From Gallibacter sp963558965 (GTDB lineage: Bacteria > Bacillota > Clostridia > Peptostreptococcales > Anaerovoracaceae), in NCBI GenBank assembly GCA_963558965.1, contig CAUWIT010000009.1:10285-74284 (forward strand): 64,000 bases of DNA, written 5' to 3'. This document shows, in pieces, positions 44,675 to 54,841 of the stretch. Made by a program: the position numbers and the translations under genes. Positions within the stretch are counted from its first letter, which is position 1, and every line of letters starts with the position of its first letter. The notes under the pieces were generated by a model that was given only the letters and a program-made list of their open reading frames with translations, searched no databases and had not been told where the DNA came from.

Positions 44675-45820
44675 CTACTCTAGATAATCTTTTAATTTTT
44701 TGCTTCTACTTGGATGTCTTAATTTTCTCAAAGCCTTTGCTTCAATCTGACGGATACGTTCTCTTGTAACATCAAATTGTTTACCAACTTCTTCAAGTGT
44801 ACGAGCACGTCCATCATCTAAACCAAATCTCAATTTAAGTACTTTTTGTTCTCTTTCTGTTAAAGTATCTAAAACTTCGACTAGCTGCTCCTTAAGCATT
44901 GAAAATGCAGCTGCTTCAGCTGGAGCTGGCACATCATCATCTGGGATGAAATCGCCTAAATGACTGTCTTCCTCTTCACCGATAGGAGTTTCTAGTGAAA
45001 CTGGTTCCTGAGCGATTTTTAAAATTTCTCTAACCTTTTCAACTGAGATTTCCATTTCTGCAGCAATCTCTTCAGGTGTAGCTTCTCTTCCGTATTCCTG
45101 AAGCAATTGACGCTGTATTCTCATAAGTTTATTTATAGTTTCAACCATGTGAACAGGGATTCTTATAGTTCTCGCCTGGTCAGCAATAGATCTAGTAATT
45201 GCCTGTCTTATCCACCAAGTTGCATAAGTAGAGAACTTGTATCCTTTTCTCCAGTCAAATTTATCAACAGCCTTAATAAGACCTAGGTTACCTTCTTGAA
45301 TCAAATCTAAAAATAGCATACCTCTGCCCACATATCTTTTGGCAATACTAACTACAAGACGAAGGTTTGCTTCACACAATTTTTGTTTAGCCCATTCGTC
45401 CCCTTCTTCCATACGCTTTGCAAGTTCAATTTCTTCCTCGCCAGTTAACAAAGGCACCTTACCGATTTCTTTTAGATACATTCTTACAGGATCATCAACT
45501 GCAATGCCTTTAGGTAAACTATCCTCTAGATTAACTTCCTTTTTACCTTTTTTAACATCTTCATCAAGATCATCATCTACATCATCATTTATATCTTCCA
45601 AATCAAAATCATCTGGATTTTCTTCTTCAATAAGTTCAATACCTTTGCTTATAAGCTCATCGTAAATATCTTCAACATCTTTTTTGTCAAGGTCAACTTT
45701 TTCTAAAGGCTCTCCAACGTCAGCAAATGAAAGTTTATTATCGTGCTTTTTTGCTTTAGAAACTAAATCTTTCATCACTTCTTTTAGAACTTCTTCTTTA
45801 GTTTTCTTTTCTTCACTCAT
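44675..45820 (-). CDS. rpoD: Primary sigma factor RpoD (SigA)
   Basis: Housekeeping sigma factor, 381 residues. An acidic region 1.1-like stretch opens it. Region 1.2 is DPVRMYLKEIGKVPLL, region 2 is NLRLVVSIAKRYVGRGMLFLDLIQEGNLGLIKAVDKFDWRKGYKFSTYATWWIRQAI (core only: GRGMLFLDLIQEGN), and region 4 is REQKVLKLRFGL with ERIRQIEAKALRKLRHP. The many TTGACA/TATAAT-type promoters seen in this window fit it. One-base overlap with dnaG. Confidence 0.98.
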   Translation of the reverse strand: MSEEKKTKEEVLKEVMKDLVSKAKKHDNKLSFADVGEPLEKVDLDKKDVEDIYDELISKGIELIEEENPDDFDLEDINDDVDDDLDEDVKKGKKEVNLEDSLPKGIAVDDPVRMYLKEIGKVPLLTGEEEIELAKRMEEGDEWAKQKLCEANLRLVVSIAKRYVGRGMLFLDLIQEGNLGLIKAVDKFDWRKGYKFSTYATWWIRQAITRSIADQARTIRIPVHMVETINKLMRIQRQLLQEYGREATPEEIAAEMEISVEKVREILKIAQEPVSLETPIGEEEDSHLGDFIPDDDVPAPAEAAAFSMLKEQLVEVLDTLTEREQKVLKLRFGLDDGRARTLEEVGKQFDVTRERIRQIEAKALRKLRHPSRSKKLKDYLE

Positions 45821-47568
45821 TACCTATTGCCTCCTACACTCTCTTTTTCCTGAAGCTTCATAATAGCCTCAGTAATTCTTTTGATTTCATCTAGGTTTCC
45901 CTCTTCATCTGCCACAGCAAGCTGTGCAAATAACTCCTGCTCTTTGTTTATGCTCTTATCTTTTGCATGTGCATGTAAGCTCTCATCTAGCATTTGTTCC
46001 GGATTTCCACCTAAACTAACATCATCTTGAATTCTTCTTATAACTTCTATCTCTGTTGGCTCCAAATTATCCATAAGCTTATCTACATCAATTTCTTCTC
46101 CTTGCTCATAAATATTTTGTAATGTTCTAAATATATTTGCACCGGACTCACTCACAAAAACATCTTCATTTAATTTTACTTTATCAAAATATCTGGCATC
46201 TAACAGCAACACCTTGATAAAAGTCTCCTCTATTTGTGTAATGTCCGTATTAATTTCATCATTTTTTTCCTTTTTATTTTCGAAGAATGGCTTCCTCTCG
46301 TCTTCAAGTCCCATTTCGGTTCTAAGTGCTCCTGCAGATATACGATAGTTCTTCGATATTTTTTCTATATATATATCGGCCTCTACAGGACTTAATTCCT
46401 TTAAAAACCTCGCTGATTGCTTTAAAAAATCAACTCTTCCTTCAGTAGTTTCTAAATTGTAGTTTTTAGCAATCTGCTCTATACGAAAATCAGCAAAGGG
46501 TTTTGCATTTTTTACTAAATCGTAATACGCTTCCTTGCCTTTCGCCTTGATAAAATCATCTGGATCCTTGCCATCACTAATATGAAGTATCTTAACTTTA
46601 CATCCTTCGTCATGTAAAATAGAACTTCCTCTAACTGCTGCATTTATACCTGCACTATCAGCATCATACGAAAGCACTATATTTTTTGTATATCTTTTTA
46701 AAAGTTTACCTTGATTTTCAGTTAAAGCAGTACCAAGTGAAGCTGAAACATTTTTAACTCCCCCTTGATAAAGGGAAATTACATCCATATAGCCTTCAAC
46801 TAAAATAGCCTGATCCATTTTATTAATATGATTTTTAGTTAAATGTAAAGCATAGAGATTATTCTTTTTAGAGAATACCGGCGTTTCAGGAGAATTTAAA
46901 TATTTAGGCATATCGTCTCCCAAAGCTCTGCCTCCAAATCCAATAACTTTACCTGCTGTATTTTGAATTGGAAATATTACTCGATTTCTAAATCTATCAT
47001 AATATTTCCCTTTTGCAGACTTAGATACAAGTCCAAGTTTGACCATAACTTTTTCATCATATCCTTTACCCTTTAGATAGTTATACAAACCATTCCATGA
47101 GTCATCTGCATATCCTATACCAAAATCGTGTAGAGTTTCCTTAGTTAATCCTCTGCTTAAAATATATCTAAGTCCAGGATTATCATTTGCTCTTAACATT
47201 TTGAAAAAATATCTAGCAGCTTCTCTATTTACTTCGTAGTAAATATCTTTTTTCTCACCTTTTCTAAAAACATCTTCTACATTTATGCCACACTGTAAGG
47301 CCAGTTTTTCCAATGCTTCCACAAAAGTAAGATTGTAATATTTCATTACAAATTTTATAACATCACCTGACTCGTGACATCCAAAACAAGTAAAAAGTTG
47401 TTTTGTTTCTGAGACAACAAAAGAAGGTGTCTTTTCGTTATGAAATGGACATAGGCCCTGGTAGTTTGATCCTCTCTTTTTAAGAGAAACCACACTGCCT
47501 ATTACATCAACTATGTTACACCTGCTTTTTATTTCATCAATTATTTGGTTTCTATTAGATGCTCCCAC
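45820..47568 (-). CDS. dnaG: DNA primase
   Basis: Makes RNA primers at the replication fork, 582 residues. A CHC2 zinc finger (C-P-F-H in GLCPFHNEKTPSF, C-x2-C in FTCFGCHESGD), then the Toprim core (ILVEGYMDV, SYDADSAG) and a C-terminal helicase-binding part. GTG start preceded by GGAGG. First gene of the operon with rpoD. Confidence 0.97.
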   Translation of the reverse strand: MGASNRNQIIDEIKSRCNIVDVIGSVVSLKKRGSNYQGLCPFHNEKTPSFVVSETKQLFTCFGCHESGDVIKFVMKYYNLTFVEALEKLALQCGINVEDVFRKGEKKDIYYEVNREAARYFFKMLRANDNPGLRYILSRGLTKETLHDFGIGYADDSWNGLYNYLKGKGYDEKVMVKLGLVSKSAKGKYYDRFRNRVIFPIQNTAGKVIGFGGRALGDDMPKYLNSPETPVFSKKNNLYALHLTKNHINKMDQAILVEGYMDVISLYQGGVKNVSASLGTALTENQGKLLKRYTKNIVLSYDADSAGINAAVRGSSILHDEGCKVKILHISDGKDPDDFIKAKGKEAYYDLVKNAKPFADFRIEQIAKNYNLETTEGRVDFLKQSARFLKELSPVEADIYIEKISKNYRISAGALRTEMGLEDERKPFFENKKEKNDEINTDITQIEETFIKVLLLDARYFDKVKLNEDVFVSESGANIFRTLQNIYEQGEEIDVDKLMDNLEPTEIEVIRRIQDDVSLGGNPEQMLDESLHAHAKDKSINKEQELFAQLAVADEEGNLDEIKRITEAIMKLQEKESVGGNR

Positions 47569-47654
47569 TTTGCCTCCAAAATTTGATTTAATAGACTTTA
47601 TATTTTATAAATACAACATAAATTGTATAAATTCTTTTTTAAATTTTAAAAATT

Positions 47655-48665
47655 TTATTTCCATCCTTTTGGTATAAAAATCTCATCATATAAATTTATT
47701 GCATACCTATCTGTCATACCAGCAATATAGTCTTTTACAACCTCTTCAACACCAAACTCTTTGCTTAACTCCAGCGTTTCCTTAGGTAGTTTCATAGGAT
47801 TTTGTAAAAGATAATTATACAACGATTTAATTATATTTTCAACCTTTGATAAATCCGAATCCTTTTTAACCTTTGAATTATGATAAACATTTTTAAACAT
47901 AAATGCTCTTAACTCATTCATAGCTTCAATGGCACCATCGCTCATAAATATTTCATCTTTACCATCGCTATTATTTATCATATCTAAAACTAAAAAATTT
48001 ATACGTTCCCTATGACCTTTTCCTAAAAAGTTAATACACTCCTTTGGTAAATCATCAATAGTGATAACTCCACTTCTAATTGCATCATCGATATCGTGAT
48101 TTATATAAGCAATACGGTCACTTGTCTTAACCACTTGCCCTTCCAAAGTCATAGGTTTTACATTGCCAGTATGATTTTTTATACCATCTCTAACTTCCAA
48201 TGTTAAATTCATACCTCTGTAGCCTCTGCCTTCTTCTAAAACTTCAACTACCCTAAGGCTTTGTTCATTATGTTTAAATCCACCTGGAAAAATATCATTT
48301 AATACCTTTTCACCATTGTGACCAAATGGAGTATGTCCAAGATCGTGACCTAGAGCAATCGCCTCTGTTAAATCCTCATTTAAAGCTAATCCCCTAGCTA
48401 TACTTCTAGCAATTTGAGACACTTCAATAGTATGTGTTAGTCTTGTTCTAAAATGATCTCCTTCTGGTGCTAAAAATACTTGAGTTTTATGCATAAGTCT
48501 TCTAAAAGCTTTACTGTGTATAATTCGGTCTCTATCCCTTTGAAACTCCGTACGTAACTCGCATTTTGGCTCATCAAAATCACGTCCTCTAGTTTCTCTT
48601 GCTTTGCAAGCAAAAGGACTTAATATTTCGTATTCTCTGTTTTCTAATTGTATTCTTCCTATCAT
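47655..48665 (-). CDS. dNTP triphosphohydrolase (Dgt family)
   Basis: 336 residues, HD-fold enzyme that hydrolyses dNTPs to nucleoside plus triphosphate. Metal site: RLTHTIEVSQIARSIA with the first His, then ALGHDLGHTPFGHNGE with His-Asp. RLMHKTQVFLAPEGDHFRTR is the family hallmark. Substrate preference (dGTP or all dNTPs) is not readable. With dut next door this makes a nucleotide-pool module behind the primase. Confidence 0.93.
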   Translation of the reverse strand: MIGRIQLENREYEILSPFACKARETRGRDFDEPKCELRTEFQRDRDRIIHSKAFRRLMHKTQVFLAPEGDHFRTRLTHTIEVSQIARSIARGLALNEDLTEAIALGHDLGHTPFGHNGEKVLNDIFPGGFKHNEQSLRVVEVLEEGRGYRGMNLTLEVRDGIKNHTGNVKPMTLEGQVVKTSDRIAYINHDIDDAIRSGVITIDDLPKECINFLGKGHRERINFLVLDMINNSDGKDEIFMSDGAIEAMNELRAFMFKNVYHNSKVKKDSDLSKVENIIKSLYNYLLQNPMKLPKETLELSKEFGVEEVVKDYIAGMTDRYAINLYDEIFIPKGWK

Positions 48666-48691
48666 AGATTTTTCCTTTGGTGATATTGAAA

Positions 48692-49123
48692 TTATTTTCC
48701 TGTATGGCCAAATCCGCCTTCACCACGTTCAGTTTCAGATAATTCATCTACTACCTTCCACTGAACTTGTTCATATTTAGCAACTACCATCTGAGCAATT
48801 CGCTCACCGTTTTTTATTTCAAAAGGCTCTTGGCCTAAATTAACTAATGGCACTTTAAGCTCACCTCTGTAATCGCTATCTATAGTTCCTATTGCATTGA
48901 TCAATGTTATGCCATGTTTTATAGCTAAACCTGAACGAGCTCTAACTTGTGCTTCATAACCAACTGGTAATTCTATATATAATCCAGTAGGCACAAGCAT
49001 ACGCTCACCTGGATTTAATACAATAGGTTCATCTAAAATTGCCTTAAGATCCATGCCTGCTGAACCTGAAGTTTCATAAGCAGGTACATTTCCTTCTTTT
49101 GTTACTAATTTTACTTCTATCAT
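48692..49123 (-). CDS. dut: dUTP diphosphatase
   Basis: Trimeric dUTPase (EC 3.6.1.23), 143 residues. All five motifs are present: AGMDLKA, RSGLA, GTIDSDYRGE, RIAQMVV and the C-terminal RGEGGFGHTG, which closes over the substrate. AAAGGAG precedes it; the ATG overlaps the stop of the M16 gene by 4 bases. Confidence 0.97.
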   Translation of the reverse strand: MIEVKLVTKEGNVPAYETSGSAGMDLKAILDEPIVLNPGERMLVPTGLYIELPVGYEAQVRARSGLAIKHGITLINAIGTIDSDYRGELKVPLVNLGQEPFEIKNGERIAQMVVAKYEQVQWKVVDELSETERGEGGFGHTGK

Positions 49124-50370
49124 GAATTTAAAGCTCCTTTTATATTGAATTTTTTATTTGAGTTTACAACGCCACAGTATTCAGTTGGATCTGCAAATTC
49201 TTTAGCCAAAAGATTTACATCTTCAACTGTTATCTTATCTATTATTTCTAGTACTTCTTCATCTTTTTTTACAGTACCATTTAATAGTATCGCCTTACCT
49301 AAAGCGAACATCTTTGTAGTTACATTTTCTAATCCGAATATGTAACTTGCTTTTATCTGTTCCTTTGCTTTACTTAATTCCTCTTCAGTAACACCTTTAT
49401 TTCCAATTGAATCAAGTTCCTCTTTAATTGCATCAAGAGCTTTTCTAATATTTTCGTGGCTAACACCTGCGTAAATATAAAATCCGCCAGCCATAGTATT
49501 AAATGAATTTGCACTGTAAACAGAATAAGCAAGACCTTTTCTTTCTCTTACATTTTGAAATAGTCTAGAACTCATAGATCCACCAAGGATTTTTGAGAAA
49601 ACCATTTGTTCATATCTTTTATCATCCTTAAGAGTATATCCCTGTTTACCAATAAAAAGATGAGCCTGTTCTATCTCTCTAACCATATCTTTGTATGCTG
49701 GCTCATATGGAGTTATAACATGATTTTTCTCTTCTTTTGATTCCTTTAAACAAGATAATTTACCTTCTAGATAATCGCAAAACTCGTCTTCATCAAAATT
49801 ACCTGCAATTGCAACTACAATGCTATCTCTTGTATATTCATTTTCAACATATTCTGTCATTACATTTCTAGAAATGTTTTTCAATGAAGTAGGTGTACCC
49901 AAAATAGAATTTCCTATTGGATTACCTTTGTTTACAATAGCCATAATAGCATCCTGAGCTGCATCGTCAGGAGAATCGTTAGTCATTTTAATTTCTTCAC
50001 AGATAACTTGTCTTTCTCTTGTCATCTCATGTTTATCAAACAAGCTATTTGTAAGCATATCAATTAATACATCTGTAGATTTATACAGATTAGATGTAAG
50101 AGTTTTAACATAATAACAAGTCATTTCATTACTTGTAAATGCGTTAATCTGACCGCCTAACTTATCTATATCTTCAGCAATTTCCATAGCAGTACGATTT
50201 TCAGTTCCCTTAAACATCATATGTTCTATAAAATGTGAAATCCCAGAGTGCTTTTGTTCTTCATCAATAGCACCTGCTCTAATATTAAAACCTATAGCAG
50301 CTGACTGGACATGATTCACTTTTTCCATAGCTACCCTTATACCACAATTAAGTTTTTTAACCTTTACCAT
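49120..50370 (-). CDS. M16-family zinc peptidase
   Basis: 416 residues, one-half type pitrilysin/insulinase peptidase. The inverted zinc motif H-x2-E-H is seen in ISHFIEHMMFKGTENR, with the third ligand Glu in the CEEIKMTNDSPDD region. The C-terminal half contains RLFQNVRERKGLAYSVYS. Similar to the YmxG/PqqL-like Firmicute group. Starts 15 bases after the transporter-hydrolase fusion. Confidence 0.92.
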   Translation of the reverse strand: MVKVKKLNCGIRVAMEKVNHVQSAAIGFNIRAGAIDEEQKHSGISHFIEHMMFKGTENRTAMEIAEDIDKLGGQINAFTSNEMTCYYVKTLTSNLYKSTDVLIDMLTNSLFDKHEMTRERQVICEEIKMTNDSPDDAAQDAIMAIVNKGNPIGNSILGTPTSLKNISRNVMTEYVENEYTRDSIVVAIAGNFDEDEFCDYLEGKLSCLKESKEEKNHVITPYEPAYKDMVREIEQAHLFIGKQGYTLKDDKRYEQMVFSKILGGSMSSRLFQNVRERKGLAYSVYSANSFNTMAGGFYIYAGVSHENIRKALDAIKEELDSIGNKGVTEEELSKAKEQIKASYIFGLENVTTKMFALGKAILLNGTVKKDEEVLEIIDKITVEDVNLLAKEFADPTEYCGVVNSNKKFNIKGALNS

Positions 50371-50385
50371 TTATTAAATACCTCT

Positions 50386-52335
50386 TTACTCTTTATCTAC
50401 TTTATATAATCTTATAGTATTTATCATATTTATCTGGAATGCATCTAATGGTTGTTCCACAGCTCTTCCTTCGTACCAGTATCTCTCTGTCATAAGCTGT
50501 AGTATTTCTTCATCTGTCAAACCTTTTTTCCAAGCATTTTGAATTATTTCTCTCTCATCATATGCTACCCTTTCAAACATATCCCAAAGCTTTTCATTGT
50601 ATTCCTCTGGAACTATGCCGTAATGAGAAACGATTACACGTTTAGCACCGTAATCTCTACACTTATGAATGGATTTAATGCCGTCTTCAAAACTGTTTAA
50701 AATAACAGGATGGCATAGTCCTCTTCTCTCTAATACTCCTACACTTTCACATGCTAACATAACGCTAAGTGGTTCTATTACATATGTTATAGAACATTTT
50801 GTATGTCCTGGAGTTTCAAGGCAAACAATTTGCTTACCGCCAAGGTCTATAACCTCACCATCGTGAACGACTCTATCGATTGACATTCCTTCCAAACTAA
50901 CTTCTTCAACTTTGCCATTTGAATACATATGAGCAGCCTCATCTCCAAGTTTTTTAATTCCTTTTAAAGCTCCCTCTCTTTTTAAAACTTCTTGGCCATG
51001 AGCAGCACCAAAAGTAATTAAATTTGGCCATTCTTTACGAATACTTGGCAATGCACCAATATGGTCGTAATGAGTATGACTTGCAAAGAAATAGTCAAGA
51101 GGTCTGTCCCCGAGATGACTTTTGATTTTTTCAACTAGCTGATCACCACAATAACCCATTCCTGTATCCATAAGGGCTGTTTTATCTTCACCAATTAGCA
51201 ACACTGAAGCACCGCCCCTACCAGTAGTAACATTTATTATGCCTTCAGGGAAGTCGTACTTATGCTTTTCCTGAGTAGTTACTATATTTGAAACAACTAC
51301 CTTGTAGAAATTTATAACTAGTAATACTAAAATTGCTAACCCTATAATACCTAAAGTAGGGAAAACGTAGGCAACAATATTTTTAAATCCTACTAAGCCT
51401 AGTAAAAATCCAACTGTAGCAAGAGCGATTATTTTTATATTTTTGTTTTTGTCCTCTTTTATTTTAGTAGTAACTCCATAGAAGTTACCAGTAGCAGATG
51501 AATAAATTGCTACAAACATAATAAGGGTATAAACCACATTTGCTCCTGTACCCAATTTACCTGCTAGCGCTAACATAGGTATATCCATAGCCTGTGAATA
51601 TCCAGAGTCAGTTAACATCGCTTTACATATTAAGAACAACAATATTGCTAAAAATACTCCACCTAAAACAGCTCCTAAAGCTCCCTGCTTGCCTGTTTTT
51701 GCATTTCTTGTTGAAGTTGCAACGATTGGAACAATTGCTAATACATTGAATGATAAATATATTAACGGTGCTATTAACCAGTTTGGTGCAAGCACACTAG
51801 GTTTTGCAGCTTCTTGTAACTCTCCTAATGGCAGATCAGTATTTATTATCATAATAGAAATACCAACTGCGGCAATTAAAACGATAGGCATAATCGCAAC
51901 AAATACTTTGCTCATTCGATCAAATCCACCGATTACAGTCACTACAACTAAAATACAAACTATCGCTCCTCCAACTGGAGTTGAAAGACCAAATTGTTGA
52001 TTTAAAAGAGAGCCTCCCGCAGCAGACATGTTAACTATAGCTGTAAACAAAAAAACAGCCATAAAATATCCTATTAAATTAGTTATTTTTTTATTGTTTC
52101 CAGGCACGATTACCTTGCCCATATCGCTAGTTCTAAGCATTGAAGCAATCAAACTAGCCATAAATCCCATTATGACAAATAAAATTCCTACAATGCACAC
52201 ACCTGCAAGTCCTTTTTCACCAAAAACTCCAAAGAACTGCCAAATTTCTCTTCCGGATGCAAATCCTGCACCTACAATAGTTCCCACATACATAAGTGCC
52301 ACCCAGAAGAAGTTTAAATGTTTCATCTTTTTCAA
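50386..52335 (-). CDS. Fusion of a YkvI-type membrane transporter and a metallo-beta-lactamase-fold hydrolase
   Basis: One open frame of about 650 residues. I prefer the TTG at 52335 (AGAAGGA 8 bases upstream, first residues MKKMKHLNFF); an ATG at 52365 has no site before it. The first 360 residues carry about ten membrane helices with the YkvI-like opening FFWVALMYVGTIVGAGFASGREIWQFFGVFG. Residues 365 onward are a metallo-hydrolase: SHTHYDHIG (H430, H432, D434, H435 in the long frame), ETPGHTKCS with H521, and VSHYGIV with H581. Both parts look intact. The natural substrate of either is unknown. Confidence 0.85.
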   Translation of the reverse strand: MKKMKHLNFFWVALMYVGTIVGAGFASGREIWQFFGVFGEKGLAGVCIVGILFVIMGFMASLIASMLRTSDMGKVIVPGNNKKITNLIGYFMAVFLFTAIVNMSAAGGSLLNQQFGLSTPVGGAIVCILVVVTVIGGFDRMSKVFVAIMPIVLIAAVGISIMIINTDLPLGELQEAAKPSVLAPNWLIAPLIYLSFNVLAIVPIVATSTRNAKTGKQGALGAVLGGVFLAILLFLICKAMLTDSGYSQAMDIPMLALAGKLGTGANVVYTLIMFVAIYSSATGNFYGVTTKIKEDKNKNIKIIALATVGFLLGLVGFKNIVAYVFPTLGIIGLAILVLLVINFYKVVVSNIVTTQEKHKYDFPEGIINVTTGRGGASVLLIGEDKTALMDTGMGYCGDQLVEKIKSHLGDRPLDYFFASHTHYDHIGALPSIRKEWPNLITFGAAHGQEVLKREGALKGIKKLGDEAAHMYSNGKVEEVSLEGMSIDRVVHDGEVIDLGGKQIVCLETPGHTKCSITYVIEPLSVMLACESVGVLERRGLCHPVILNSFEDGIKSIHKCRDYGAKRVIVSHYGIVPEEYNEKLWDMFERVAYDEREIIQNAWKKGLTDEEILQLMTERYWYEGRAVEQPLDAFQINMINTIRLYKVDKE

Positions 52336-52400
52336 ATCTTTTTTCCTTCTTTCTTTAAGTGCCATATAATCACTATTGCATACGCAATTATATTAAAAAT

Positions 52401-53288
52401 TTAACTGTTTTTATTAGCCTTAGCTTCTCCTATAGTAAATACAACCAAAGCTATCCAAATAACTACAAATGATAAAAATTGAATTTTATCAAATGGTTCA
52501 TTATATAAAAATATGCCAAGTAGCAATGCCATAGATGGTGATAAATACTCAGTTACTCCAAGAGTAATTAACGGTAAGTTTTTAGCACCTACAGCAAACA
52601 ATCCCAAAGGAATCGCAGTCGCAAATCCTGAAAGCATTAAAAGTCCATATTGATAAGACTCACCAACACCAATTGCTCCCTGTCCACTAACTTCAAGATA
52701 AATAATAACAACTAAAGCAATTGGTACAAGAAACATCGTTTCATACAAAAGTGACAAAATCGCCTCTACATTGAAAAGCTTTTTTAGTGCAGCATAAACT
52801 GCAAAAGTCACAGCAAGCCCTAATGCTATTAAAGGTACTTCCTTAAAATGAACCAAAACTATTAACACGCCAAGCATAGCTATTATAAATGCTGTTAAAT
52901 TGTATTTTGTAACTTTTTCCTTAAAGAAAATAATACCAAATATACAAACAACAAGCGGTTCAATATAATAACCTATACTAGTTTGGATAATATGGCCCGA
53001 ATTTACTGCCCAAATATATATACTCCAATTTGCAGTAATAATAACGCCGGCAACAAAAAATTTCAGTTTATTTCCCTTAACTTTAAGTGGACCGATTATA
53101 CCTTGCCACCCATAAATTTTAAGTGCAGCAACAAAGCAAACTACACCAACCCAAAATATTCTGTAAAAAATAATTACAGAAGAAGGAATCGGTACTAAAA
53201 GTTTCCAATAAATAGGCAAGATGCCCCATAAAAAAGAACATCCTAAAGCTGCCGTTAGTCCCAATTTATAATTATATTTCTTCTCCAT
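52401..53288 (-). CDS. RarD-type EamA/DMT transporter
   Basis: 295 residues, ten membrane helices in two EamA halves. The RarD hallmark ALGCSFLWGILPIYWKLL opens the protein, followed by FYRIFWVGVVC and, near the end, LITLGVTEYLSPSMALLLGIFLYNEPF. An export carrier of unknown substrate (chloramphenicol sensitivity in the namesake). Confidence 0.9.
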   Translation of the reverse strand: MEKKYNYKLGLTAALGCSFLWGILPIYWKLLVPIPSSVIIFYRIFWVGVVCFVAALKIYGWQGIIGPLKVKGNKLKFFVAGVIITANWSIYIWAVNSGHIIQTSIGYYIEPLVVCIFGIIFFKEKVTKYNLTAFIIAMLGVLIVLVHFKEVPLIALGLAVTFAVYAALKKLFNVEAILSLLYETMFLVPIALVVIIYLEVSGQGAIGVGESYQYGLLMLSGFATAIPLGLFAVGAKNLPLITLGVTEYLSPSMALLLGIFLYNEPFDKIQFLSFVVIWIALVVFTIGEAKANKNS

Positions 53289-53318
53289 ACAACTAATAAA
53301 CTCCTAAACTAAATTAAC

Positions 53319-53915
53319 CTAAATTGAATCGTAATAGTCCTTGTCATCGTAACTATCATCTAAACTATCCGCTTCATCCATATCTTCTCTTGACAATTTA
53401 GCCATATCCCCATAGCTCATAATATACTCTTCAAGCTCATAATCCAGACAATCGTTAAAGTCGTAATGATACTTGTCTCCTTCAAGCTTTTCTATACGAG
53501 CAACAACAAGAGCATCTCTCAATGGCATATCTTCAATTTCGCCATTGTCAATATTTCTACAATGAACCATAGATTCAATGCAATACCAACTTCTAAATCT
53601 TAAAAGCTCATCACAAAAATGAACTAGAGCAACTTCCTCTTCAGCTGACTGTAAAAGACCAATAAAAGCAAGTTTAATAGTCTCAATCAAAGTAAAAATA
53701 TCTGTAGAATCATCAGGAATAGCATCCATAATTTCTTCAAAATAATTTTCGATAATTTCACCTAAATTACCCTGGTCGCATTCGTTAATCAATTTATATA
53801 GAGCTTCCTCCGAAATTTCCTCCTCACTTTCAATTAAATCTGCAAAATTTTCAAAATACTCAAATTCACTTGCTTCATCAATTTGCAAGAAGCTTAATAA
53901 TTGTTCATAATTCAT
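53319..53915 (-). CDS. Acidic protein of unknown function
   Basis: About 198 residues from the ATG at 53915, which has GAGGAG upstream (the longer frame overlaps murI). Very acidic, with runs such as ESEEEISEE at about 38 and a C-terminal DEADSLDDSYDDKDYYD. Mostly helical by eye; the core FCDELLRFRSWYCIESMVHCRN contains three Cys. No motif I recognise. Located between murI and RarD, 20 bases after the murI stop, so probably co-transcribed. Confidence 0.75.
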   Translation of the reverse strand: MNYEQLLSFLQIDEASEFEYFENFADLIESEEEISEEALYKLINECDQGNLGEIIENYFEEIMDAIPDDSTDIFTLIETIKLAFIGLLQSAEEEVALVHFCDELLRFRSWYCIESMVHCRNIDNGEIEDMPLRDALVVARIEKLEGDKYHYDFNDCLDYELEEYIMSYGDMAKLSREDMDEADSLDDSYDDKDYYDSI

Positions 53916-53934
53916 AATATATTCTCCTCTTCTA

Positions 53935-54741
53935 CTAAACATCTAAATTTTGAAATTCAACTCTTACATCTGTTTCCTCAAAAATCGTATCTATCATGTT
54001 TAAAAAGTTTTCAGAAAGGTCGCTGGCATAGAAAATATTTTCAAACTTAGAATCCTTAGCCAACATATCCCTTGATTTAAGTACCCTTTTAATCCTGTAA
54101 ACAACCTCTTCTGAAGGATTTATTATTCTTAAATTTGGATATTTTCTTTTAAAGTTTGAAGTCAACAGTGGGTAGTGAGTACAACCAAGCACTATAGTAT
54201 CTATACGGTTTTCCAAAATAAAATCATCCATGTAATACTCTATTGTAAGATCCATAATATCATTTTGAATTATTCCTTCTTCAATAAGTGGTACAAACGC
54301 AGGACAAGCCTTTTCAAAAACTCTTAAGTATTCGTTTCTCGAATTTATAGCTTTTTTATACGCTCCCGAACTAACTGTAACCTTAGTGCCTATAACTCCA
54401 ATTTTATTTGTAAGTCCACAAGTTTTAGCAATTGCTTCAGCCGCTGGATCTATTATCCCTACTATAGGAATGTCAGGGTATTTTTCCCTAAGATCTTCTA
54501 CACAAGTAGCACTTACAGTGTTGCAAGCAATCACTATCATCTTTACATCATTACTAACTAAAAAATCAGCAATCTGTGAAGAAAACTGTTTAATAGTAGA
54601 TACTGCTTTTGAACCATATGGAGTTCTTGCAGTATCGCCAAAATATATAATTCTCTCTTCAGGAAGTTTTTCCATTAGGTATGGAATACAAGTAAGTCCA
54701 CCAACTCCCGAATCAAAAAAACCAATAGGTCTGTTATCCAT
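53935..54741 (-). CDS. murI: Glutamate racemase
   Basis: Supplies D-glutamate for peptidoglycan (EC 5.1.1.3), 268 residues. IGFFDSGVGGLTC at the N-terminus, the first catalytic Cys in VIACNTVSATCV and the second in VLGCTHYPLL. RBS AAGGAT. Upstream of the acidic orphan. Confidence 0.97.
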   Translation of the reverse strand: MDNRPIGFFDSGVGGLTCIPYLMEKLPEERIIYFGDTARTPYGSKAVSTIKQFSSQIADFLVSNDVKMIVIACNTVSATCVEDLREKYPDIPIVGIIDPAAEAIAKTCGLTNKIGVIGTKVTVSSGAYKKAINSRNEYLRVFEKACPAFVPLIEEGIIQNDIMDLTIEYYMDDFILENRIDTIVLGCTHYPLLTSNFKRKYPNLRIINPSEEVVYRIKRVLKSRDMLAKDSKFENIFYASDLSENFLNMIDTIFEETDVRVEFQNLDV

Positions 54742-54831
54742 AATTTTATCCTTTCGATAATCAATTTGCCGTCTTCTCTATTTTACTATAAAATGAAACG
54801 TTTTTAAATGATTTTTATAGTGTTTTTATGT

Positions 54832-54837
54832 TATACT
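54832..54837 (+). promoter_or_regulatory. pepF promoter (extended -10)
   Basis: TGT-TATACT (54829-54837), a good extended -10 with a poor -35 (TGATTT at 54809). Confidence 0.5.
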
Positions 54838-54841
54838 TACA

